A stretch of DNA of 64,000 nt from Phenylobacterium zucineum HLK1. GTDB taxonomy: Bacteria > Pseudomonadota > Alphaproteobacteria > Caulobacterales > Caulobacteraceae. The stretch's first letter is position 1, and each line of letters starts with the position of its first letter. The position numbers were made by a program, and so were the translations under genes. The stretch is from the NCBI RefSeq assembly GCF_000017265.1, contig NC_011144.1, forward strand, positions 2,706,001 through 2,770,000. The letters run 5' to 3'. The notes under the pieces were generated by a model that saw nothing but the letters and a program-made list of their open reading frames with translations, was not told where the DNA came from and ran no database searches. Positions 1-7,996 of this stretch are shown one piece after another.

Positions 1-519
1 CATGCCGGCGTGCAGATGCTGGGGGTCAGCGGCACGCCCCACGAGGTCGACGTCAGCGTACTGCCTGCCACGGCCGGCGAGCAGCTCCGCGCAGCCGGCG
101 GAGGCGCGTACCTCGGGCGGCTGCACCATTGCCTCGAACTCAAGGCCTATGACGCCGAGTACAAGCTGAGCCAGGGAATGCCGCGCGCGCTCCTGGGCGT
201 TGCGCTCGATCTTGACCCCGCCTGGGCCATCCCCCAGGTGGGCTACATCACGCATGGCGGCGCAGTGCGCGTCCATACGCGGGCGCAACGCATACGCTAC
301 GCCCTGCTCACCAGCACCGACCTATACGACCATTCCCGCACTCTGCTGGAACACCACGGCGTGCTTGCCGGCGAGCAGGTGCTCCCACGGCTCGACGAAG
401 GTCCGATCGACCTGATCGTTCAGGAGCTCATCGAGATCCTGGGGCCGCCGCCGCCGCCTCCGAGCTACGCCCGTCCGCTACGGCCCCTCAGCCGCAGGCT
501 GAAGCTCTCGACGCCCTGA
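1..519 (+). CDS. PD-(D/E)XK nuclease-like protein, 5'-truncated by window
   Basis: The frame is open from base 1, so the true start probably lies upstream; a GTG at 10 and an ATG at 16 are the first internal candidates. Within the visible 172 residues there is an EVD (Asp17) followed about 30 residues later by LELK (Glu46, Lys48). This spacing and local pattern resemble the D-(D/E)xK metal site of restriction-endonuclease-fold nucleases. That is inference from two short motifs; no family is recognised outright. The C-terminus has a run of seven prolines and is probably a disordered tail. It ends 16 bp before an HNH-like gene on the same strand, so the two may be co-transcribed. Confidence 0.6.
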   Translation, partial: HAGVQMLGVSGTPHEVDVSVLPATAGEQLRAAGGGAYLGRLHHCLELKAYDAEYKLSQGMPRALLGVALDLDPAWAIPQVGYITHGGAVRVHTRAQRIRYALLTSTDLYDHSRTLLEHHGVLAGEQVLPRLDEGPIDLIVQELIEILGPPPPPPSYARPLRPLSRRLKLSTP

Positions 520-535
520 CGCGGCGAGGCTGGTC

Positions 536-1372
536 ATGGGTGAATCCAGGCTGAGGCTGCGCAGACGGGACCGGCTGCTGCAGCTCCATCGCTTCTGCTG
601 TTTCTGCAACGGGGATCGTCCGGCCACGACGGTGGACCACGCGCCGGCCCGCATCTGCTTCAAGGGCAAGGTCGGCCCGGAGGGGTTCGAGCTTCCGGCA
701 TGCGAGCCCTGCAATCGGCAGACCGCGCTCAGCGAACAGGTCGCGGCCCTGTACCTGCGGATGGCCGACCAGGGCGGCCGCCACTTCGACGCGGCCGACC
801 TGAACAAGCTGATCTCCGCCGTGGCGAACAACGCGCCTGAGTGTCTTCCCGATCTGGGGCTCTCCGCCAATGAGAAGCGCCGGACGCTGCGGGAGCGCGG
901 CCTCGCCTCACCGCCCGGCGCCTTCCTTTACGATGCGCCGGTCGTGGGCATCCCGGCCGCCGTGAACCGGCACCTCGAAGTCTTCCTGCGCAAGATGCTC
1001 GCGGCCCTGTTCTATCGGGAGGCCGGGGGATTCGTCGGGCCCGGTCACGGGCTGATCCTCCAGTGGGCGCAGGCCGGAACATCCGCAGCGGCGGACCTCG
1101 AGCAGAACGCAGCCGACTGGTTCGGCGTCTTTCGTCTCGGCGGCCGCCCCAATGTGGACATCGGCGATCAGTTTGCATTTCGCTACGGCTATCACCCCGG
1201 CCACGGGTTCTTCGGGCTCTGGATGGCCTTCGCCTCGTCGTTCAGGTTCTTCGCCGTGGCAGGGCCACGTGATGAGCTGGCGACCATCGACGACCCGTCC
1301 TTCGTCCATGACTGGATGCCGCTGCATGCCTGTCGCGGCGTGATTGAAGACCGCACGCGACCAGAGCGCTAG
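536..1372 (+). CDS. HNH-type endonuclease-like protein
   Basis: A 278-residue protein with an N-terminal HNH-like zinc module: Cys21-x2-Cys24, an Asp34-His35 pair in the position of the catalytic DH, and Cys56-x2-Cys59-Asn60. This matches the layout of HNH nucleases that carry two CxxC knuckles and a CN pair. The remaining 200 residues are not recognised and may determine target specificity. The ATG at 536 lies 16 bp after the preceding nuclease-like gene. Substrate is unknown; a role in defence or in a mobile element is possible but only inferred from the pairing. Confidence 0.72.
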   Translation: MGESRLRLRRRDRLLQLHRFCCFCNGDRPATTVDHAPARICFKGKVGPEGFELPACEPCNRQTALSEQVAALYLRMADQGGRHFDAADLNKLISAVANNAPECLPDLGLSANEKRRTLRERGLASPPGAFLYDAPVVGIPAAVNRHLEVFLRKMLAALFYREAGGFVGPGHGLILQWAQAGTSAAADLEQNAADWFGVFRLGGRPNVDIGDQFAFRYGYHPGHGFFGLWMAFASSFRFFAVAGPRDELATIDDPSFVHDWMPLHACRGVIEDRTRPER

Positions 1373-1447
1373 GTGATGCCGTCCATTGCATCACTCGCGA
1401 TGTTGATGCTGTGGCCTGCATCAGAAGTTGCCTCCAGAGCCCCGGCG

Positions 1448-1485
1448 TGATATCTCACAATACATCAACCTCGTGGTCGATATCA
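1448..1485. promoter_or_regulatory. Candidate hipBA operator, spaced inverted repeat
   Basis: TGATATC at 1448-1454 is matched by its exact reverse complement GATATCA at 1479-1485, 12 bp before the chosen hipB start. HipB-type antitoxins usually repress their own promoter through inverted repeats placed here. The 24-bp spacer would suit two dimers or a looped arrangement; function is inferred. Confidence 0.4.
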
Positions 1486-1496
1486 TACACGACATC

Positions 1497-2060
1497 ATGC
1501 CGACGGCCCTCCTCACCCAGCTCAGGGATGCACGCAAGGCAAAGCTCTGGTCGCAACGGGATCTGAGCGAGCGCGCGGGCATTCCTCAGGCGCATATCTC
1601 CCGCATCGAAAGCGGGGCGATCGACCCCAAGGTTTCCACCCTCCAGGATCTCGCCCGCGTTCTGGACCTCGATCTCGTGCTGGTGCCCCGCACGACGCTC
1701 ACGGCCGTAGACGCCCTGGTCCGTGAAAACGCCGGCCAGGAAGACAGCCAGCGCCTCAGGGAAGTGGTCGCGGAAATGTATTCCGCCGCCGAAAAGCTGC
1801 AGGCGATGGCCGGCGGTCTCAGCGACCGGGTTGCCGACGTCGCCGACGAGCTGTCGAAGCTCGAACTCGCCGAGATCCCTCCCTGGATCCGAAGCGACAT
1901 CCTCACGTCGACCTACGGGATCAGCAAGGCCATCAGGGCCGCCAACACCCGGGCCCTGGACGATGCGCTGACGCACCTGCGCCCGCTCCTGACTGACGCC
2001 GTGGTCCGCGGCAGCCGCAACAGGGCGCGGCCCGCCTACACTCTGGACGACGAGGCCTGA
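1497..2060 (+). CDS. hipB: HipB-like XRE-family antitoxin/repressor
   Basis: A 187-residue protein with an N-terminal Cro/C1-type helix-turn-helix (about residues 5-60; SQRDLSERAGIPQAHISRIE reads as the HTH). The long C-terminal segment is rich in helices and unlike short E. coli HipB. I chose the ATG at 1497 over an upstream TTG at 1428 because the HTH begins directly after it and the intervening codons overlap the candidate operator. It ends 2 bp before hipA, the usual antitoxin-toxin order, so it probably neutralises HipA and represses the operon. Confidence 0.82.
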   Translation: MPTALLTQLRDARKAKLWSQRDLSERAGIPQAHISRIESGAIDPKVSTLQDLARVLDLDLVLVPRTTLTAVDALVRENAGQEDSQRLREVVAEMYSAAEKLQAMAGGLSDRVADVADELSKLELAEIPPWIRSDILTSTYGISKAIRAANTRALDDALTHLRPLLTDAVVRGSRNRARPAYTLDDEA

Positions 2061-2062
2061 CC

Positions 2063-3274
2063 ATGCCCGGCCTCGACGTCTGGATCGGCGCCCGCCGGGT
2101 CGGCGCCATCACCTATCTTGGCGGGGACCGTTCCGTCTTCGCCTTCGACGACGCCTACGCCGACGATCCCCGGCGGCCGACGCTCAGCCTGGTCTTCAAG
2201 AGCGCGGCTGGCGGCCTGCTCCGCGAGGTTCGCCCGACCCGGGCGCGGGCCCATCCCTACTTTTCCAACCTGCTGCCGGAAGGCCCCCTGCGCGACTATC
2301 TTGCGAAGCGCGCTGGCGTGAACCCGACCCGCGAACTGCACCTCCTGGCCATGCTCGGCGATGACCTGCCAGGGGCCGTCGTCCTCACCGTCCAGGAGGA
2401 GGCGCCCCTGCCCCGCGACGCCGAGCCACGTCGCTTCTACGGCGGCGGCGAGCCGACCGCGCTGCGCTTCTCCCTGGCCGGTGTTCAGCTGAAATTCTCG
2501 GCGGCTGAAAAGGCGCAGGGCGGTCTCACAATCCCGGCCCACGGCGTGGGCGGCGACTGGATCGTCAAGCTCCCTTCCTCCCGCTTCAACGGCGTCTCGG
2601 AGAACGAATTCTCCATGATGACCCTCGCGGCCGCCATTGGCATCGAGGTCCCGCAGGTGCGCCTGCTGTCGCTCGAAGATATCGAAGGCCTGCCCGAGGA
2701 CATCGGCCGTCTTAAGGGGGCCGCCTACGCGGTTTCCCGTTTCGACCGCTCCCCGGAGGGTGAGCGCATTCACATCGAGGACTTCGCACAGGTGTTCGGC
2801 GTCTTTCCAGAAGCCAAGTACCAGCGCGCCTCCTATCGCAACATCGGTCAGGTCCTGTGGCGGGAAACGGGCGAGCCGGGCTATGCGGAGTTCGTCCGAC
2901 GCCTGGTGTTCAGCGCGCTGATCGGCAACGCCGACATGCACCTCAAGAACTGGTCGCTCATCTATCGGGATGGACGAACGCCGAGCCTGGCGCCGGCATA
3001 CGACCTCCTGTCCACAATAGCCTATCTGCCGGACGACAACGCGGCGCTGAAGGTGGCGCGCAGCAAGGCCTGGACCGACTTCGACGCCGATGAACTCGCC
3101 GCCCTCGCCGACGGCTCCGGCGCCCCGCAGCGACTGACGCTGCGGCTGGCGCGGGAGACCGTCGACGCCTTCCGGTCGGCCTGGGCCAGCGAGGCGGCCC
3201 ACCTGCCGATGGGCGACGACGTGCGCCAGGTGGTCGAGGCGCAGCTCGACCGGGTTCCGATCGCCCGCGGCTGA
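2063..3274 (+). CDS. hipA: HipA-family serine/threonine kinase toxin
   Basis: A 403-residue HipA-fold kinase. The catalytic motif NADMHLKN (Asn289, Asp291, His293, Lys295, Asn296) corresponds to the HipA NxDxHxKN loop, and AYDL (Asp314) to the metal-binding Asp. The N-terminal subdomain has the usual HipA pattern ending in SNLLPEGPLRDYLAK. E. coli HipA phosphorylates glutamyl-tRNA synthetase and induces persistence; the target here is not deducible. It starts 2 bp after hipB, so the two are translationally coupled. Full-length with all key residues, so probably active. Confidence 0.9.
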   Translation: MPGLDVWIGARRVGAITYLGGDRSVFAFDDAYADDPRRPTLSLVFKSAAGGLLREVRPTRARAHPYFSNLLPEGPLRDYLAKRAGVNPTRELHLLAMLGDDLPGAVVLTVQEEAPLPRDAEPRRFYGGGEPTALRFSLAGVQLKFSAAEKAQGGLTIPAHGVGGDWIVKLPSSRFNGVSENEFSMMTLAAAIGIEVPQVRLLSLEDIEGLPEDIGRLKGAAYAVSRFDRSPEGERIHIEDFAQVFGVFPEAKYQRASYRNIGQVLWRETGEPGYAEFVRRLVFSALIGNADMHLKNWSLIYRDGRTPSLAPAYDLLSTIAYLPDDNAALKVARSKAWTDFDADELAALADGSGAPQRLTLRLARETVDAFRSAWASEAAHLPMGDDVRQVVEAQLDRVPIARG

Positions 3275-3328
3275 CGGAGCGCCGCCGACAGGCGCCCCAG
3301 ACGACAGTCGCGGACAGGCCCGACAGCG

Positions 3329-4417
3329 TCATCCCAGCGCGCAGACAGCCTCGTCGGCATGCCGGTCAAGGAGCCTGCCGAGCGGGGTGTCGGCCGGTTC
3401 GATCATCTCGAGGAGGCGCGTCAGGACCCACCCGGGTCGCTCTGCGAAGTCGCCGCGGCTGAAGTCCTGCAGGCCGAGATCGACACTGTTCGCCTGAGCG
3501 CCTGCAGGATCATCAAGCAGCCTCGCCGCCAGCCGGGGCAGGACCCAGAACAGCACGAGCGTGTGACCGATGCGATAGCGGATCGCCGCCCGATTTGCGT
3601 GGCTCACCGCCGCGCCAAGCCTCACCGAGGGTCCGTGGTCTGCCGCGACCGCCTGCCTGAAGCGCGCGATCCAGCCCCGCTCGCGCGGATATCCGGCCGT
3701 ACAGAAGTAGAGCGCAGGATCCTCAAGGATGCGGCGCGGCGACGTCAGCGCCCCGGCGCTCTCAACGCGGCGACGCGCCGCCCCCGTCATCGCCCGTGCG
3801 CGCAGGAACAGCCGCGTCGTCTCGGCATGAAGTTCGGAGCCGTCCGCCGCATATTCCCGCTGAAGGCCGCCCCAGCGCTGGTAATCGACAAGGCGATAAC
3901 CGCAGGCCTTGTCGTCGACGAGCGTCTCGTGGGCGTCTTCCACCTCGTAGGGACGGAGGACCTGATCCACCTTCAGCTCGAGGGCGCGAAACGCCGCCAG
4001 ACGAGAATCTCCCGCGTTCGTGCGGCCGATCGAGCCTTCGAGAAGAACATTCGCGCCAGCCGCCGCGCGCATGCGCTCGACGTACCCTGGCAGGTAGTTC
4101 GTGTCCGCGTCCCCCTGGAGGATCAGGACATCTCCCGCCGACAGGCCCCGTCGCCGGGCGAGCCGGGCCGCATGAAGCACGCCTCGATGGCGGGGCGGGA
4201 CGAAGCCGCGTTCGCGCTCCCGCACGCGATGGATGCGGCCCTCTCCCCGCGCCACCAGGTCCCCGAGTACGTCCCAGGTCGCATCCGTCGATCCGTTATC
4301 GACGAGAATGAGATCGGTGGCCGACGGGAGGCGATCGGTCTCCCCGGCCAGAGACATTGCCGTCGCGCGAACGCCGGCCTCCTCATTCAGACAGGGGATG
4401 ACGACGGCGACGTGCAT
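3329..4417 (-). CDS. GT2-family glycosyltransferase in RiPP operon
   Basis: A 362-residue GT-A fold enzyme. The N-terminus reads VVIPCLNEEAGVRATAMSLA, typical of family 2 glycosyltransferases, then DLILVDNGSTDATWDVL (nucleotide-binding) and LILQGDADTNYLPGY with the DxD-like metal motif. The C-terminal half is less conserved and has no clear membrane span. It starts 10 bp after the acetyltransferase gene and is the last gene of the minus-strand RiPP operon. It may glycosylate the modified peptide, for example on a hydroxylated residue; this is inference from position. A general sugar transferase caught in the operon is the alternative. Confidence 0.8.
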   Translation of the reverse strand: MHVAVVIPCLNEEAGVRATAMSLAGETDRLPSATDLILVDNGSTDATWDVLGDLVARGEGRIHRVRERERGFVPPRHRGVLHAARLARRRGLSAGDVLILQGDADTNYLPGYVERMRAAAGANVLLEGSIGRTNAGDSRLAAFRALELKVDQVLRPYEVEDAHETLVDDKACGYRLVDYQRWGGLQREYAADGSELHAETTRLFLRARAMTGAARRRVESAGALTSPRRILEDPALYFCTAGYPRERGWIARFRQAVAADHGPSVRLGAAVSHANRAAIRYRIGHTLVLFWVLPRLAARLLDDPAGAQANSVDLGLQDFSRGDFAERPGWVLTRLLEMIEPADTPLGRLLDRHADEAVCALG

Positions 4418-4427
4418 CGCCGGAGGC

Positions 4428-4883
4428 TCAGCGCGGCCGGACCCAGCGCATCAGGCGCTGCGACAGGTCGGCGGGGGTGACGTCCTCGTAGCCCGCCGCC
4501 GCAGCAGCCCGCGTCGACGCCTCGTTGGATTTGCGCATGTGGGCGTAGATGGTGTCGTACTGGCTCTCTTCGCTCGCCAGTCGATAGGCGATGCGGCCGA
4601 CGCCCCGGCCCTGGCTTTGCCGATTGAGATAGATCTGGATTGAGGCGTGAGGGCCGATCGGCGGCTCATCAATCCAGTTGATGAAGATCCGACCGGCGCG
4701 GGACGACTTATGGAAGATCGCCCAGGCCTCGCCGCCAGGGCCGCCGCCGGACTCCGGCCCGCCTTTTCCACGCACGAGCCGTACGTCGTCGGGCGAGACC
4801 CGCTCCTCCGGCGGAGCCGGGGTGACCGGCCTGGGCTTGGGCGTGGCGCGCGCCGCCGGACGGCGCCTGGGAGGTTTAGCCAT
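4428..4883 (-). CDS. GNAT-family N-acetyltransferase in RiPP operon
   Basis: A 151-residue protein when started at the ATG at 4883, which overlaps the end of the arginase-like gene by 8 bp. The first 35 residues are Lys/Arg/Pro/Ala-rich. The GNAT acetyl-CoA loop is visible as QSQGRGVGRIAYRLA (the Q/RxxGxG/A motif), followed by YDTIYAHMRKSNEASTRAAA, which reads as the motif-B helix with the usual SNxAS. The longer open frame upstream of 4883 has low-complexity sequence and overlaps the previous gene, so I reject it. Likely role: acetylating the peptide or an amine made by arginine hydrolysis. The substrate is inferred only. Confidence 0.8.
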   Translation of the reverse strand: MAKPPRRRPAARATPKPRPVTPAPPEERVSPDDVRLVRGKGGPESGGGPGGEAWAIFHKSSRAGRIFINWIDEPPIGPHASIQIYLNRQSQGRGVGRIAYRLASEESQYDTIYAHMRKSNEASTRAAAAAGYEDVTPADLSQRLMRWVRPR

Positions 4884-5859
4884 AGAGCTCCCCCAGGTGT
4901 TCCCGCAGGGCGTGCTCGGCGGCATTCCAGAGCTCGGAAGGAAAGAAGCCCGGAGAATAGGCGATGACCGCATCCTCGATCCGGGAGACCAGACCGTCAC
5001 GCTGAAGCGCGTCGGCCACGCTTCCAATATTCGCGATGACGGCCTCAGCTGGCGGATCGAGCCGCTCAGGCCTTTCGGCCCAGTCTCCATCGCCGTCGAA
5101 GCGATTGTTGAAGTAGTCCATGTCGATGTGGAGAAGCACGGGCCCTGGGGCGAGGTCCTTCAACCAGTCCTGCACGTCTGGCGTCAGCATGTAGCGCCCG
5201 GCCCCGGCATGAACATCCGGGACCAGCTGGATCGCAGGTCGCATCGCGTCGAGGTCGATGAGGTCGTCGGGCGTTAGGCGCCGCTGGATCTCGAAGACAG
5301 CGGTCGATGGAGCCTTCGGCGGCTGACAGAGGTGTCTGACTTCGGCGTTGGGGAACGCGTGCAGCACCGGCGTCAGGAAGCTGCCCATCCCGACGGCTCC
5401 ACTCTCCAGCGCCCGGCGGACGCTGTCTGGCCTGCGGAAGTCGAAGGCCCCGCCGGTGATCGGGTCACGCCAGCCGCCATCCTCCACGAACAGGCGCGGC
5501 GCCATCAGATCGCGGTGATCGTCGACGTGGAGGATGGTCAGGCGCGCGCCGGGATCCGGACGCGAAGCCGCCGCCCACTCCGCCCAGCTGACGAGCGTCC
5601 AGGTGTCGTAGAGCGCTGTCGTGACGCGCCCCTGCCGGCGCACCGCCTCGACCATCTGACCAAGGCCCGGCGCCCACCCCTCAAGGTGCTCGGCGAGCAT
5701 CAGATCGACATGACGTTCGGGTTCGTCCGGCCAGCGGAAGTCGAGGCGCCAGCCGCCGTCCTCCGGGGTCGCCACGGCGTCACGGTCGCAGAAGTAGTCT
5801 CGCAGGCGTGCATGCCGGGCGTGCGGCTCGTCCGGCAGCCTGTCCCGCGGCAGCCACAC
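4876..5859 (-). CDS. Peptide-arginase-like protein (UPF0489 type)
   Basis: A 327-residue protein with two arginase-like metal-binding strands: LHVDDHRDLM (His111, Asp113, Asp114, His115) and LLHIDMDYFNNRF (His244, Asp246, Asp248). This pair of HxDxH and HxDxD motifs is the signature of the ureohydrolase-like UPF0489 family. From established work that family includes RiPP peptide arginases such as OspR, which turn arginine side chains into ornithine. The start is a GTG 2 bp after the radical SAM stop codon. Position in a RiPP operon whose precursor core holds three Arg residues makes peptide arginase the natural reading. Activity is not proven from sequence. Confidence 0.8.
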   Translation of the reverse strand: MWLPRDRLPDEPHARHARLRDYFCDRDAVATPEDGGWRLDFRWPDEPERHVDLMLAEHLEGWAPGLGQMVEAVRRQGRVTTALYDTWTLVSWAEWAAASRPDPGARLTILHVDDHRDLMAPRLFVEDGGWRDPITGGAFDFRRPDSVRRALESGAVGMGSFLTPVLHAFPNAEVRHLCQPPKAPSTAVFEIQRRLTPDDLIDLDAMRPAIQLVPDVHAGAGRYMLTPDVQDWLKDLAPGPVLLHIDMDYFNNRFDGDGDWAERPERLDPPAEAVIANIGSVADALQRDGLVSRIEDAVIAYSPGFFPSELWNAAEHALREHLGELYG

Positions 5860-5861
5860 GC

Positions 5862-7988
5862 TCAGGCCGCCAGAGACACGGCGCGCCGCGAGCGGAGCAC
5901 GGCGGCCAGGGCCTCGCCGGCGCCCGTGAGCTGGCGCTGCTCCAGCGTGGCGAACGCCTGAGCCAGGTTGCGCTCGGTGTCCGCCAGCTGATTGCGGGCC
6001 CGCGTGAGCATCCGAGGCGGCCCTGAGGCGAGGACATGCTCCCAGAAGCGGCGCAGCTCCACGAAGACGAAGATGGCGTGAAAGAGACCGGAGACCGGTC
6101 GCAGGTCTTCGCGCCAGGGAGAGACGACGAGATCGCCCGGAAGCGTGGTGGGGAACCGGCGTTCGAAGAGATAGAGCTTCTGATGCCGATGCTCATGGAG
6201 CAGGGAGTCGGCCAGGTCATAGGCGTCGATCAGGCCATCGCCCTGCCGGACCGAGACAAAGAGCGCGCCCGGCACGGCGTCATCGCTGAACGAGACGATC
6301 TTGTCGGGATGCGCTGTCGGATCACGGATGAACTGCACCGCAGGGCTCGTGGCCGCGATCTCCCGCCCCAGAGCCGGCCGCCACGCCGCCAGGATGCGAA
6401 GGGCCTCCTCCACGAGCGGTCGCGCGGCATCGGCGACCTCTTCCGGCTCGAAGGCGATCGCATCCCCAAAAGGCCGGCGCAGCCAGCGGTCGTCCGCGCC
6501 GACGATCGGGGTCTCGATCGGCGACCTGCACAGTCGCTCGATATCGTCGACATAGTCCGGATCGAAGCTGAGGGGCGCCCCGGACACGTCGCAGACGGTC
6601 CGCCCGTCACGCGCCGCGAGCGTGACGCCGCTCCACGCGACCACGCCCGGCTGCCAGCTGATGCTGTCCAGACGCTCGGCAGACAGCGTCAGGATGCGCA
6701 GCGCCGTCTGACCGGCCGGGCCGCCCTGCCCGGCGACGTAACGCAACGCCGCGTCCAGGGACTCGCGGTGCGCGCGGCTGGCGTTCTCGCGGAGGTTCGC
6801 CATCACCGCCTCGCCCGTTTCAGCGAGCTCGAAGGCGTCCACGTCGATGTCGAGCTCGGGCTCGCCGGCCTCCGTTTCCAGAGCTTCACTCAGGCGAGAC
6901 TGAGCGTGCGCGATCAGCGCCTTCATCTCGCGGCAGTAGACTGTGGGATTGCTGAAGCCGCCTTCGCTCCAGCGGTGTGGCACGGCGCCGCCGCCACAGA
7001 TGTCCACGACCGCGCACTCCTGGCACGTCGCGCAGAGGCCGGATCGCGCCAGCAGGCGGCGATGGTCTTCCAGTCGCACCGAACTCGCCGCCTCGGCGAT
7101 CGAGGTGTCCTTTACGCCGCCTCCGAGCTGGGTGCCGTTGCCCACCACCTTCAGGACATCGAGGTCATGGTAGGTCCCATCGGTCTCGACAGAGATGAGG
7201 CTGACGTCGCCGAACCCGAAGGCGTCAGTTCCGGACGGCAGGCCCATGATGGCGTCGAGCAGCGCCTCGAAACTGCGCACCGGCAATGACGGATAGTGAT
7301 CGAGCCAGGTGTCGAAGGCCCGCAGCAGCCAGCGCACGTAAAGGTCTTCGTCGGCACTCCGTCCCGGCGGCGGGCGTCCATGGTGCGCATCCGGCAGCAG
7401 AAAGTCGACGCGCGGCGGCGCGTGACCTGCGAAGTACTCGAGGAGCTCGGCCGGGTCGGTGCTCGCATCGATCACCGCGATCACGCCCGCAAAGACGCCC
7501 GGCCGGAGCTTCAGCCGTTCCAGGGCGGCTTCGACCCTGTCGAAGCTCGAGCGACGCCGGCGCGTGGTTCGATGGAGGTCGTTTACGGCGCGCGGACCAT
7601 CAAGGCTGAGCGAGACGCCAATGCCGTGCGCCTCGAAGAGGTCGAGCGCTTCGTCGTCCAGCAGCAGCCCGTTCGTCTGCAGGCCGATATCGATGTCGAT
7701 GTCAGGACCCGCCGTTTCACGGATTAGACGGGCGAACGCGCAAAGCGACGCCGCGCCCGCCAGGAGGGGCTCGCCGCCGTGGAAGATGACGGCCGCCCGC
7801 TTCAGATCGATGGATCGCGCGTACTCCGCCAGCCGCCGGGCGAAGGCCTGCCGGTCCTCATCACTCAGGACCTGCGGCATCGACCGCCACGCCTGATCGG
7901 CGTGGTGATAGACATAGCAGTAGTCGCAGTCGAGGTTGCAGCGGGACGCCACCTTGACGAGGAAGGATGAGATCCTCGCGGGCGTCAT
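5862..7988 (-). CDS. Radical SAM/SPASM maturase fused to HExxH hydroxylase-like domain
   Basis: A 708-residue two-part enzyme. The N-terminal radical SAM domain has Cys17-x3-Cys21-x2-Cys24 for the SAM-binding cluster and a GGEPLL motif. A SPASM-like region follows near residues 315-355 (CATCQECAVVDICGGG, then a further Cys). The C-terminal part carries HEHRH at 598-602, the HExxH motif of the alpha-ketoglutarate-dependent peptide beta-hydroxylase family. Radical SAM-HExxH fusions have recently been shown to form cyclophane crosslinks and beta-hydroxylate the same peptide. The start is 8 bp after the precursor stop. This is therefore the core maturase; which residues it modifies here is inference. 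Confidence 0.88.
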   Translation of the reverse strand: MTPARISSFLVKVASRCNLDCDYCYVYHHADQAWRSMPQVLSDEDRQAFARRLAEYARSIDLKRAAVIFHGGEPLLAGAASLCAFARLIRETAGPDIDIDIGLQTNGLLLDDEALDLFEAHGIGVSLSLDGPRAVNDLHRTTRRRRSSFDRVEAALERLKLRPGVFAGVIAVIDASTDPAELLEYFAGHAPPRVDFLLPDAHHGRPPPGRSADEDLYVRWLLRAFDTWLDHYPSLPVRSFEALLDAIMGLPSGTDAFGFGDVSLISVETDGTYHDLDVLKVVGNGTQLGGGVKDTSIAEAASSVRLEDHRRLLARSGLCATCQECAVVDICGGGAVPHRWSEGGFSNPTVYCREMKALIAHAQSRLSEALETEAGEPELDIDVDAFELAETGEAVMANLRENASRAHRESLDAALRYVAGQGGPAGQTALRILTLSAERLDSISWQPGVVAWSGVTLAARDGRTVCDVSGAPLSFDPDYVDDIERLCRSPIETPIVGADDRWLRRPFGDAIAFEPEEVADAARPLVEEALRILAAWRPALGREIAATSPAVQFIRDPTAHPDKIVSFSDDAVPGALFVSVRQGDGLIDAYDLADSLLHEHRHQKLYLFERRFPTTLPGDLVVSPWREDLRPVSGLFHAIFVFVELRRFWEHVLASGPPRMLTRARNQLADTERNLAQAFATLEQRQLTGAGEALAAVLRSRRAVSLAA

Positions 7989-7996
7989 CGCTCAGC

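Noticed and set aside
4884..5090. N-terminal extension of the GNAT gene to 5090
   Set aside because: It lies entirely inside the arginase-like gene, is low-complexity, and an ATG at 4883 with an 8-bp overlap gives a normal-length GNAT protein.
5332..7289. Long plus-strand frames of 209 and 417 codons
   Set aside because: They are antisense shadows of the arginase-like and radical SAM genes, which have clear motifs and ribosome sites.
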